Source: Campylorhamphus procurvoides (Eukaryota; Chordata; Aves; Passeriformes; Dendrocolaptidae). Taken from it: a stretch of 64,000 nt of DNA. Within the stretch, counting starts at the first letter, position 1. The number at the start of each line of letters is the position of its first letter. The stretch spans positions 186,001 through 250,000 of the forward strand of contig WBMV01003351.1 of the NCBI GenBank assembly GCA_013396655.1, written 5' to 3'. The notes under the pieces were generated by a model that searched no databases, was not told where the DNA came from, and saw only the letters and a list, made by a program, of their open reading frames with translations. Shown here in pieces: positions 39,626-51,170 of the stretch. The translations under genes and the position numbers were made by a program.

Positions 39626-41696
39626 TACTGGTGTGCAGTAATTTGTATTCCAAATGTCTTGTATAGTGCATTAATGTCTTGTAAGAAAACTAGTGGAAAA
39701 TATTTTTTAAAGCTTCTTAAATGGTCTATTTCATTACATGTGTCCATCCACTTTGTGGGTCAGAGAAAACTAATAGAGACTAAATCTCTCAGTTTGAAGA
39801 AAGTGCATCTCCTCTACAGCCTAAATTGAGCCTCATTGCTACATGTGATCAATAAGTCATTTTTTTGATACTGTTTTCTCCTGCCTATCCACTTCTTGCT
39901 TTAAAAAGGTAGAACTAGCAATATAATTAATGGAGAGGTAATAGCATTTCTAAATGAAAAATAGAACTTTGGTAGGATTGGAACTAAATGCCTTTGAACA
40001 CAGACACATTTTCCTCTCCTACATGGCACTTCATGGTAATTGAGCAAATTTTATAGGGCCAAAATTAGTCACAAGAGAACTCTCTATATTACTCTTTGAA
40101 AGCAATGGAGGCACAATGAGAGTCTTGTGAAAAAAAGAAAAATATTAATTAAGGAAAGAAACTATCTGGGGAGTACTTTAGCTTTGATATGTTTCAGCTT
40201 TTGAGCTTACCTGCATGATGACTGCAGTGAGACTAAACCTGCAGACTGGCTCCAAATGTCGGCAGCCCAGCTGGGATAAGTTTTTGGCAAAAAGACAAGG
40301 AAAAATAAAGGGTCTGCAAAGCTTCAACTGCAAACTATGTCAGCTGCTGTCAGTGAAACTACCCAAGAGAGGGGGAGAGCCTTCAGGTTTCCACAGTTTC
40401 TGTAGAAAACTGCTGCTTGAAGAACACAGGAGGTGCTCATCTGGAGCCATTTCTTCTCACCAGTGGAGGTAAACTAAGCTGAAGTCTACTCCTCTCTCAC
40501 ACTTAGGAGTGGCTCCATAGACCTTGCCAAAACTGAGTTTCTTTCATTTTATCGTTTTCATTGAAATGACCTAGAAGAATTCAGAATGAAAATGTAGAAA
40601 GTTGCCTAAATTTGACCTTTAATACACTTAGATTGCCAGTTGCAGAAGAATGTGTGCATGAACAATGAATCTTAAAAAGCTCTAGTTAGTGCAAGGTAAA
40701 TAATTTTTTGTTAGGTAGTTATGTAGTTAGGTTGAGTATTACACAGCTACAAACATGTGGGTCCTAACATATTTCCTTCTGTGTGTTCTGCAGACACATA
40801 GGGATCTAGAATTTTATGTAAATCATGAATTTACTTGAGGTGTAACAGATACTTGTAAAACTTAGTATTTTTTTCTTTTTGTGAACTTCAGAGAACTTAG
40901 TTAAAACCATGATCAGCAATCTGTCTCTGTATTTCCTGGAGTCTGAGTACTTTAATGTAAGTAAAGGATCATCACAATGAAGGTTTGGTATGATAAAATT
41001 GTTATTCTCCAAAAGTTACCTTTTTCATGTCAAGAGGGGTGCCTAAAATTGGAATGACTAAAACTAGAAATGTTAAACCTAATTTAGGGTTGTTTTTTTT
41101 TTAAGATTACTGGATAACTAAAGGGTCATTATTCTTTTGGTTTTTGCTGTAGAAATATAGCTGGCTGAAATTTTTGCCTGGAGGTAGTTAATTTATTAAG
41201 TGTTTTCTGACTATATTATGGATTTTTTTTAAAAGCATAGTTGAACATCACTCTACAGTTCATTTCTGCGCACAAGATTTGTCTGCATGTACTGTCATCA
41301 TTCTTTCATATCTCTTATTTTTTGCTCATGATGGAGAAATTGATGTTCTAATACCCACATCATTTCATTGTAGAACTATTAAAGCTATGGAAGGAATCTC
41401 AGCAACGCATTCCATTTAATCAAAAACAAGAAAAAACAATTACAGTTGTGTAGTAAGTAATAATTTTCTCTTCTGAAATGTTATTTAATGTGCAGAGACC
41501 AGTGTTCTAATTTTCTGTGTACTAACCAGTGCTAACCCACTGACCTTTGGTACCCAATTTCAGAATTTTAATATTAATGCTGGAAGGAAAAGCTGCAGCT
41601 ACAAATCCTTCCAAAGCACAGATGCCTTTTTTTTTTTTCCCTTTCTTACTCAGTGCACCACACTATTTCTGCTCATGAAATACTTCTGAATTATTT
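39626..41696. other. Noncoding DNA with one exon-like patch
   Basis: The patch at about 40198-40468 is open in one frame and bounded by cag on the left and a GT splice-like donor (gtggaggtaaac, around 40463-40474) on the right. Its protein (with ATG at 40215) matches nothing known, so it is not called an exon. A 12-T run lies at 41627-41638. Nothing else was recognised. Confidence 0.5.
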
Positions 41697-42400
41697 ACAG
41701 AATCACAGAATCAGGCAGATTGGAAGGGTTCATTGAGTCCAACTTCTAGCCCTGCACAGGACCATCCCCAGGAGTCACGGAGTGTTCTTGAGAGTATCAT
41801 CCAAATGCTTCTTGAACTCTGTCAGGCTTGGTGCTGTGACCACTTCCCTGGGGAGCCTCTTCCAGTGCCCAACCACCCTCTGGGGAAAGAACCTTTTCCT
41901 AATATCCAACCTAAACATGCCCTGACACAACTTCAGGCCATTCCCTTGGGTCCTATCACTGGTCACCAGACAGAAGAGATCAGAGGCCTGCCCCTCCTCT
42001 TCCCCTCAAGTTAGTAGGCAGTTGGAACTCTAATGAGGTTTCCCCTCAGTCTTCTCGACGCTGAACAGAGGAGTAACCTCAGCCCCTCCTCACACAGCTT
42101 CCCCTCAAGGCCCTTCACCATCTTTGTTATCCTCCTTTGCACAGTCTCCAATAGCTTAATATCTTTCCTACATTGTGGTGCCCAAAACTGCACGTAGTAA
42201 CAAGGTGAGGCTGCCCCAGTGCAGAGCAGAGCAGGACAATCCCCTCCCTTGCCCGGCTGGCGATGCTTTGCCTGATACCCCCCAGGACAGGGTTGGCCCT
42301 CCTGGCTGCCAGGGCACTGCTGACTCACATTCAACTTGCCATCGACCAGGACCCCCAGGCCCCTTTCCATGGCACTGCTTTCCAGCATCTCATTCCACAG
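41697..42400 (-). mobile_element. CR1 LINE, 5'-truncated, CR1-J-like, relatively well preserved
   Basis: About 0.7 kb of a CR1 element inserted on the - strand. Its 3' octamer tail is visible as acagaatcacagaatc on the + strand (41697-41712). Moving right come the reverse complement of the 3' noncoding part, then the end of the reverse transcriptase gene. Landmarks on the + strand include cttcttgaactctgtcaggc (41809-41828) and tggggagcctcttccagtgc (41850-41869). Compared with remembered CR1 families it looks closest to the CR1-J group of neoavian birds. Few differences suggest a younger insertion than the copy at 7.3 kb. The right edge is approximate, and no target duplication is evident. Confidence 0.93.
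41775..42388 (-). pseudogene. Remnant of CR1 ORF2 (reverse transcriptase C-terminal end)
   Basis: Two open blocks on the - strand cover the end of the CR1 polyprotein. The first (42388 to 42011) contains LGVLVDGKLN and, later, LLETVQRRITKMVKGLE, both characteristic of the region just after the CR1 reverse transcriptase core. The second (41966 to 41775) contains [25 protein letters not shown] and a [11 protein letters not shown] tail, the usual C-terminal end. They are separated by stops or a frame change, and the endonuclease and catalytic core are missing. The element can therefore encode no working enzyme and is a dead 5'-truncated copy. Confidence 0.88.
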
Positions 42401-43059
42401 TTCTTTTCCTTAAGGCAGGCATTATTACAGTGATTTGACTCTGCAAAAGAGAGAGTCCCTGTCCCTTGTTCTGATAGACTTCAATCTGAATCCTCTTATT
42501 GTTTGAGTTTATCTATAATTTAATTTTCTAGACTTCATTACTGACACTTAAGGACATACTTACTTAATGACAATGTTTCTTCTCTTCAACATCACTGTTG
42601 TGGGTAGAAGTTTTATGCCTGTGGGATGGACACATAACAATTGATTTTTTTACTGTTAATTTTCAGTTCAAAGCATTTTAACATCAGATAGCAAGGAGAA
42701 AATATGTTTTTGCCCATGTTAAAAAGAAAAAACCTTATGTTTTCTAATCTCTAGTGTACTCAATGTTTCAGATACGGTTTGACATATGCAGTCTTTGCAT
42801 TCTAAGGTCCTTGAGTTTTTTGCAATAAGCACTGAAAATACGACAGTAAATAGTGTTATTTCTAGAAAACACGATAGCAGTCTTTTCCAAATACCAGTGC
42901 CTAATTACACTTGGGAACAATGGGATTGATTTGTTATTGTTTGGTTCCCAGTTGCCAGTGATGATATGTCTGAAAGAAAAGAAAACAAGCAAACTGCCCA
43001 ACATCAATCATGTAATGATGTTATCAGATTTACATATGAGGGATATTCTCTTTCCTCCA
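42401..43059. other. Noncoding A/T-rich DNA, nothing recognised
   Basis: This follows the CR1 insertion. Short overlapping frames on both strands at 42768-43176 have no known motif. Confidence 0.55.
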
Positions 43060-43300
43060 CTCATTTTCTGTAGTGATCATTACTTTATGTTTTGCTGTGT
43101 CTCGATTGCCTGCCTGCTACCTGTCCAAGAGCCGATCCAAGCAGCTGGGCTGGGCTGGCTTGCAAGGCAGCAATGATTAACTGCAAAGGCCATTTAAGTC
43201 AGTGGCCAAAACTGCCTCTAATCCAGCTCCCATTGAAAGAAAGGCAGCAATAACGAACCTCTCAGACTGTGACACTTCTGTGAGTTCATTTATGTTTTGT
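43060..43300. promoter_or_regulatory. Candidate conserved noncoding element
   Basis: A repeat-free block with a G+C-richer centre: gcagctgggctgggctggct (43140-43159), followed by agcaatgattaactgc, a PBX/MEIS- and homeodomain-like word, at about 43169. It also holds ggccatttaag-type words. It resembles a vertebrate enhancer by texture only. Open frames here run on both strands and match nothing known. Confidence 0.22.
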
Positions 43301-44519
43301 CCTAGAGGAACAAAATATTTTGCTCCTAGAATGTCTCTTGAAGGGTTCCCATCTTTTGAAATATGCATAATGATCTCATTGTGCAGGCAGGGTCACAGGT
43401 GGAGGCAGGACAAGAGCATTGCATTGCTTCATGTGGGAAAGCAGTAGCAGTTTTACTAATACATTACATTAAAAGAAAGAAACCATTTCAAGTAGCCTTT
43501 TTCTTTTTTTGTGTGTGTGTGCTGATTGAGTCTCATATCTGTGTACTGTATGTGTTCAGAATTATTTTCTGAGGAAGTTTTTATGCATAACATTATCTAT
43601 CAAAAGATAAGCTTGAACCAACAAGGAAACGTGCCAGCTTTGTGTTTATGGATTTCTATACATTTGAACTTTAAATCTGTTAGCACACAGGAGATGATGA
43701 CAGAAAACACTGACACAGCACCTAGAATTAGTGTTATAAATTGCTGTATATGTAGGTTAAGATGTAAACATACTGGATCAGGGAAAGTAAGACTAATTAA
43801 TGAAAGATTTTTCCAGTTCTCCCAAGAACAACATCCTTCATAAGTAAATAAATGACTACACAAATGATGACAGTTTTCCACTGGATTTTGTCTTTAATCA
43901 TTCAAGTTAATCAAGCTTGTGAACTCTAGTCAGTTAATAGTGGTCTAGCAAAAGTTAACTACAGTTACTCAAAGCTTCTAGACAAAGCACAGACATGGAA
44001 GATAAGAAAAGAAATATATTAATGTATGAGGAAGCTTGTTTAATGCCCACTAGTCTTCCAATGTATATCTTTATGTATGATGTTATATCACGGTGGTGTT
44101 TGGCTGTCTCATCATTCATTATCACCCTATGAAAAAAAGGATATATTGTCATGTCATGTAAGACAAGCAACAAACTGAACACTAATTGATGTCCAAATAA
44201 TGACTTGCCTCACAGTTACCTTAAATACACAAGCTTTCTGAAGCAAGAAGGGAACTGTGAGTTAAAACTCACAAGGTGAAAAAAAAGGTCTTTACATATT
44301 GACACTGCAATCTAAAGTTAGGGTATTGAAACATGATTGATTTTGTAAGTAATAGAAAGAGTCAGTATTCATGGTACACTCTTACAAGCAAACTTTCTAA
44401 ATGCAATAATAGCAACAAATCCACAGCTAAATCTGTTAATCAGGTGCTAATGTATGAATTTTCCTCAGGGTTTTTTATCACCATAATGCTAAAATAAAAG
44501 TTATAGAAAGTTAATCTAA
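43301..44519. other. Noncoding A/T-rich DNA with a small palindrome
   Basis: Contains a perfect 8-bp-arm palindrome, tgtgagttaaaactcaca, at 44256-44273 and a short GT repeat near 43511-43521. Open frames of up to 105 codons (43526-43843) are unrecognised. No gene or mobile element was seen. Confidence 0.55.
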
Positions 44520-44860
44520 ATGGATATTAACATTTTCAATTTGTTGCTTCAGGGTCAGTGTATGAACACAGAAGCTTTTCTCTGCCATCCCCTCGTGACA
44601 TTGCATCTCGCTAAAATCAACATTTATGAAGCAGATTGATACGACTTCTGACCTTTAGACTTGGAGCTGTATCTGACTCCTGGCTACATCAGGCAAGGGA
44701 AATTAATGAGTGTACCACTCTGCTTTGCTGTAAGATCTGTTCCTATAATGATAATTATAATGGCACTGTTATGTTATTATGGTTGAGGTGCTGTCATCAA
44801 TCCCATTATTGAAACAAGGATTTTAAGGGGTTGATAATTCAGCTATAAAAACAATATTTA
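44520..44860. promoter_or_regulatory. Candidate conserved noncoding element
   Basis: Repeat-free sequence with clustered cores: aattaatgag (44701-44710), ataatgataattataatg (44745-44762), cattattgaaacaagg (44803-44818), plus aacaagg SOX-like and gctataaa words. The G/C words between them are not simple repeats. By texture it is a candidate enhancer; conservation is untested. Confidence 0.28.
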
Positions 44861-47439
44861 TGTTGCAGTAGTGTAATCAAGGGTGAATGCAAGTGAGCGA
44901 AGACTAAGAGTTTCTACCAAACACTGCTGGGATAGGATCCAGTCTGTCTAATTTAGCAATCTCATTCCTAGTTCCTTTTGAAGCCTTCCATGAGGAGAAG
45001 TAAAACTTCCACAAACAGTGCTGTGATGAGGCTATGCAGGCCTTTGGAGGGTCATTGTATCTCCATACATTTCCCTGTGTAGAATAAACCTCTTGAGACC
45101 TTCCATGGCACCTACGCTTCTGGTCTGACTACAGGGGTAATGTACAAAGCATTACTTTGCTCCTTATTTACTGCTCTGGTGGTTGTTGATTATTATTATT
45201 TGATTGCAATCATTAAAGGAACTCTTATTAGATATAAGGGCTGTGTGTTGCTAAGCACATTGTGCAAAGGGTGAACAAAACATGCAAAGGCACTACTCTT
45301 CTGGAAAGTAAGAGACAACACTTTCCCCCTATCTCTATCCAAACAAAACAGTGATTTATTTTCAGTATAGTAAATTCTGTAGGGTGGATTAAGTAATATA
45401 TTAATCTTCACTTGTGTTGGATCCTGTCAAAATAAAGGCTTCTATTAGTGACATACGTCTTGAATCACTGCTGTCTCACATATACAGGACACACTGTGAA
45501 GTATTTCTTAACAAATCTAGGTAGTATTTTACTTGAATAAAAATCTGAAATTTAGTGAATCAATTCAAGGAAAAGTGCTGTAAAAACACAATAATTATTC
45601 TATGCTTTTAACCAAATTGCCAAGATGAAGGTGGGCATAAACTGCCTTATTTTTTCATTTGTTCTGATTATCTGTTAATATAGCAAAGTGCAAATCAATT
45701 TGTAATAGTACATTAAAACTCAGTGTATTTTTTTTGTTGTTGCAGGAAGACTTCTAAGGCTATATAATATTTTAAAATAGTTTTAATGTAACAAAGAGAA
45801 TCTCTGTTTTACAGCTGATGCAAAATTAATGGATTAGTTGGAATGAAAAATAATATTGTGGACGGACTATTTGGAGATATAAATGCAATGTTGAAGTATT
45901 TTAGTGAGTATACTGAATATATGCTTTCATTTGCCTTTGATTGCTAGCTCTTGGTGATAATTTTTTATGAAAGCACTTTTTGTAGAGTAAGTTATTATTT
46001 TGTATAAACTAATGGTGCAATACATTTTTTCAGTACCAAACAAACTTGTTTTAGCTATTAAAAAATCCAACCAGCACTCAGAATTATTCTTCACTCTCTT
46101 CTGGTGTCTCTTAATAGACACAGAGGGGTTTTTTTGATCTTGCTAATATTTTCCTTATTTCTCAGGAAAAAACACTAAAGTTCTCTACAGATAGCAACAG
46201 ACATTCTTAATTTATTAAGAAACATTTTCATAATCAAAACATTTATTTCAAAATTGGAGCTACATGACTATCTTCAGGCACTTAACTTTGGCCTTTAAGA
46301 AGATGGTTACCTTACTTTCCTGCTATGGTGAAGAGAATGAAATAAGAAATTTCAAAGGGCAATTTAGACTGCAAGTGAGCCAAATCACCCCTTGAGATGA
46401 GTATCTTTGTACTAGTCACATAGGCCTTGATTTGTAATGTATTTACTACTGACATTTTTGTGAAACTTTTGCTGCTGGACCACAGAAATTACAATGGTGC
46501 CTAGGAAGTAAATTACCTTCCTGTTTCCAGATGGAAAATTGCATTTAAAGACAATTACGTATGTTATATAGGTAGTCTTCTGCCTAATCTAGTTTTAGAG
46601 AGTCTCTTGAGCTAATAAAGCAAATGAACAGGTACAAAGACTCACCTTTTCCAGTGATGCAGAATTCATACCTGAGGAGTACTTGGAAACCACTGCTCCT
46701 TATAATCCTCTATAGACAAAGATTGTCAAAGTTGGCTGCTTTGGCAATGTTCCTGATGAAATTGTAAACAAGTGAAATTGTTAACTACAAAGTTGGAGTT
46801 AAAAATCTGCAGCCCACAGATTACATTTGGGAACTTCAGACACTCTGAAATATCCTTCAAAATAAAGATTTTAAAAATCAGATGTCTATAGAGGGAGTGA
46901 GTTTCTAACAGAATTAGTTCTTTTGCACATATAATTCCCAAAATTTGATTATTCCCAAGTGCAACCTATTTTATCCTCTCATCAGGCATGTGGTTTCACC
47001 TTCTGTTGGATGTAGTTTGCTCAGTTTTGGTCATGTAAAGCACCCAGATATCTAAGCCTAACAATATTTAAATTATTTTTTTATTGTCTATTTTTAGATT
47101 AATTGCTCTTTACCTTTATCTGTTTTCTCCATTATAGAAATGTCCAGATTAGATTTGAATATCTAATTTTTGAGATATTGAATTAGGACTAATCATTCCC
47201 TTATATGTTGTATTTATAACACTGAAATCCAAAGAAAAAAGAAGTCAAGTTTCAGAACATGCAATTTCTGGGACAGACTGAGTTTAATTTTGGAAAACTT
47301 AAACTTCACTTTGTATATATGAACATGTATGAAATAAAAGGATTGAGCTATCTACACCTTAATCTTATTCCTTAAATAGGTTTTTAAAACAAAAAAAAAT
47401 GCAACCCCAAAAAAAAGCTAGGGTGCAACGGTAATTATA
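44861..47439. other. Noncoding A/T-rich DNA, nothing recognised
   Basis: Includes a T run near 45728 and an A/C-rich stretch around 47388-47418. Short open frames only (up to 71 codons). No exon, RNA gene or mobile element was recognised. Confidence 0.55.
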
Positions 47440-47690
47440 CAGGGTGCATTTGAGAAATATTTTATGCAGCTAGTAATTTGTATTGTGCCAAAGTCCTTGT
47501 TAATTTTTCTGCTGGCATGGCCTTTAATGTGGAATGATTTTCAATGCGGTAAACACAGTGAGCTTTGTGGAAATAAATTGGAAGGGATCATGGGAGAGTT
47601 TATTAAGGTTGACAACTCTTTTTATTCTTCAGATAAATGTTGTACACACTGAAGGGCACATTATATGTAATTTATAGTCAATAGAAATTT
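47440..47690. promoter_or_regulatory. Candidate conserved noncoding element
   Basis: A repeat-free A/T-rich block with words common in conserved enhancers: gctagtaatttgta (near 47468), cttgttaattttt (near 47496), ggcctttaatg (near 47520), ggaaataaattgg (near 47568) and atatgtaatttatagtc (near 47664). The 62-codon frame at 47464-47652 is unlikely to be real. The evidence is composition only. Confidence 0.25.
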
Positions 47691-50600
47691 TGGGCAAGTT
47701 AGGTCTGGGTATTAATTTGAAGTATCTCTTTAACATTAGTCTCTCTTTGATCTTGATTGTTGAAGACCAATACTGTAGAGTTACAGAGACCTGGGTTTGC
47801 TGTGAATCTGCTGTCTCATGACTGGTTTTGAACTTCATGATAATGGAAAAAGAAGCAATATCTAAATGAAGGGTGTGGCACTGGTTTGTATTATGGGGAG
47901 TATGATTTCTAAGTTTTCTTTTTTTTTTTACTCGGTAGTTCTTGCTGTTATTGTTTGGTTATAATTGGTGAAGGGCATGTGACAACACCAGAAAAACTTT
48001 ATGGTTTAGATACTTTGGGGTTAGACAATGTTTTAAGCTATAAAACACAGTTCCATCTTTTTTATTTTCAGCTCTTTTTTTCTGGTTCTGTTTTTTTGCA
48101 AAACAAGCTGGGCACATGTATGCAAGTGTCTCTTATTCTCCTCCAAAGACTGATCAAAAGATGATTTGCTTTACATTTTGTGACAAAATTTTTTGGATGC
48201 AACTTTTGGGAATTAATTTCTGATAACCTTAATCAAAGCACATTGTTTATTTTTCCAATTTGTATTCACTTCTTCAAGGCAGACTAAAAATGGCTACCAG
48301 GAAAGACGTTATCAGACTATAACTGCCAGTGCATGGAGCAAGTTTTCACACTCTTTCTACCTCAATTAAACTAATAAGCTTGCCATGTAGGATAAGTTGC
48401 TCAAAGATCTCTGGGCTTCTGAAAACACTTCTTTTCCAAAGTTTATATATGACTGTCCTGGATAGATCTAGATAAGAATACACTGGATAGTTTATACATA
48501 TTCTGTGTATAAAATTAATTATTTTTTTTTGTAATAGCACTGTCCTGTTTTACTCTGTTGTTTTCTTCTTTCCCTTAAAAAATTGTAACAAATCAAGGTT
48601 TCATTTATAATAACAAATATATATTTATTTCCTGACATTTGTCTTTGTAGATTTATTTTCAACTTTACTAAGCACTTTTCAGGTGTTTCTAATTTTCAGG
48701 AATTTGATTATTTTCCTAATTGTCATGATTTTTTAAAGATCATTTATTTTAGGATCAAAACAAACTCTGACGACATTGGGACCATTTTTCAGTATTTTTG
48801 CAATTATTGTTCTGTATGATGATTTATAAATAACAGTTTAATGTTCCTTATAGTTTGTTTTGGGTTTGTTTGTTTTGGTTTTTTGGTTTTTTGTTCTCCA
48901 CTTAGCTAAGGATTTTTATTATGGAAAACTCTTTGTGTTTCATAAATGGAATAATTGAGAGTTGGACTGCTTTGATCTTTGCACCACTGCACCATTTGGT
49001 TCTGACTATATAAAGCTGTTTACAGACCACAGCCTGTTTGTAGAACAGCAGGCAGGGACAGAGCATTCAGTCATCAGAATAAAGAGAGCTGCAAGGTCAA
49101 AAACCCCTATTCTTTTTACTTTTTGTCATACATATTTATTGTTAATTATTATTATTAGTTGTATGGTATCATTAATATTCATGCATTTAATGACCCTACT
49201 CAATAGAATTTATTTTAACCATAAAATATGAAAGAATACAGTCAGACATTGACTCATAGCAAATTTCTTACATTTTCTTTTGATATGTTTATCTATATCT
49301 GCATTCATATTTGGCTTATTAATAATCAAGATTGTGGTTATCATAATTTTGTTCTACATGCTTCATTCATAATTATGTTGATCATATGATATATGTGCAC
49401 ACCAAAAAAGAACCAGAATAGGCAGACCAAAATGGCAGCACAAATTTCACATCTGAAAGGTTTTTTCTCCACCTATAACAAAGCTGAACAGAAATTTCTG
49501 CAGCCTGTTCTCTTGTGAAAAATTTGCCTCACTAACTGGTAGATGACATATATGTTATGAACTAGGTTTCTGGTCATACTTTCATGAGGTTATACTACTA
49601 TCTCTGAATTTTTGTGTCCCAAAATTTCAATTTTTTACCTGTAAACACCAACATTAATTTTCCTTAGACAAATTGTGATGGATATTTTGAGGAGGTAAGA
49701 ACCTAGTATTTTATATACAAATTCAAAGCACTCCTTCAAACAAGAGATGCACTGTGTCTCTAGTTGAACGCATAATGATGACTAACCCCTACCTTGTTCA
49801 AGTCCTCTTCATGTTTCAAAGAATTTTGTTGTGGGTGAAACTCAAAGCTAAACTGTAGTTTAAAGTACACTTCAAGCTGGCATTCCTGCAAATGTAAGAA
49901 CACTGAAACCCTTCTCCAGTGTTCTTGTATTTGACTGTACTTGCTCATAAAAAAAATAACCTCTAACTCTTACAGCCTAATGTTGGTTGATGTTTCTTTA
50001 GGAGATACCAGATTGCTTATATGAGTGTATCCTTTTAGAGAAATAAGCTCTCTAGGTCACGGTGCCCTTGGACTAGGCACGCTGAGCTTATGAAACACAC
50101 TTGTGCATTTGCAATAAATTCTGATGAGATCATTTTTCCTCACAGAAAATTGTTTTTCTACTCAGTTTGTCAGCATTCTCCATTTAACAAGAACAGACTG
50201 AGCATACAATATAGACTTAAACTGGTTACCAACTCTAGAAGCTTCTTTCATTCACATGGCTAATATTTTGGGCATACTTCCATTCAGATCATGGTGTGTG
50301 AGAAAGATAACAAATCTCATTCTGCATAGTTTTCCCAGATGTTTTTTTTTGCCAAAGGGAACAGCTGCCATTGTCACAGTTTTAAGCTCTGTGTCTGACA
50401 GCACCTTATGTCAGTCCTGCAATGAAATTTTGTGGAGTTTGTTATTTTTTCTTTATGGCAAAGTGGTGCTCTGACTTTAAGATGCAGAGCATTACAATAT
50501 CATTTGGCTGACAAAAGCAATCTCTATGAGAAATTATGGCAATGTACCAGTGTCCTCACACACCATTTCAGATTTACTCTAGACTTTAATTTCAGTCTTC

Positions 50601-51145
50601 TTACAAGTCTGCTCATATGAATCATCCCTTTTTTGCATCTTAGAAACATGGGCAGGTTATAGGTATTCCTGGTCCTTTTAAATAGACATATGTAGTGCAA
50701 TACACTATGAAGTAAGATGTCGATAGATGGACTTCAAAACCAATGTAATCTGAGAATTGAATTTTAACTCATATCTTTGAGCATGGTACTGATATTCCCC
50801 TAACATGAAATGCTATCCTACAGTCTCTCTCTAGGTATTACTCAGAGTGAATTATGATATGAAAACAGTTGTCTGACGATGCCACATAAAATATTTCTTG
50901 TTTATTAGTGCCTAAAAAGGTTTATTTAAGCTGAAGTTGTGAAGCTTGAGATTAGAAAGCTATTTTAAATTTTACAACACGTACCATGGAGATTTAGGAT
51001 AAAATGACAGAATATAAATTTGCAAATGTTCCTGTAGCAGGTAAAGTCAATGCATCTGTTATGAGTCTATACTCTTTGTGAATATTGTAGAATATGTATT
51101 TTTTAAAATTTGATGTACCTGAGAAAATTGGAGAAGGGAGAACAA
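47691..51145. other. Noncoding A/T-rich DNA, nothing firm recognised
   Basis: Contains a 43-nt G/T-only tract on the + strand (48853-48895) and several T runs. About 48170-48250 and 50050-50160 are repeat-free and enhancer-like in texture but too weak to call. No gene or mobile element was recognised. Confidence 0.55.
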
Positions 51146-51170
51146 ACTATACTATACTATACTATACTAT
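51146..51170 (+). repeat. ACTAT pentanucleotide repeat, five copies
   Basis: Five perfect head-to-tail copies of actat. It is a likely polymorphic microsatellite with no coding context. Confidence 0.95.
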
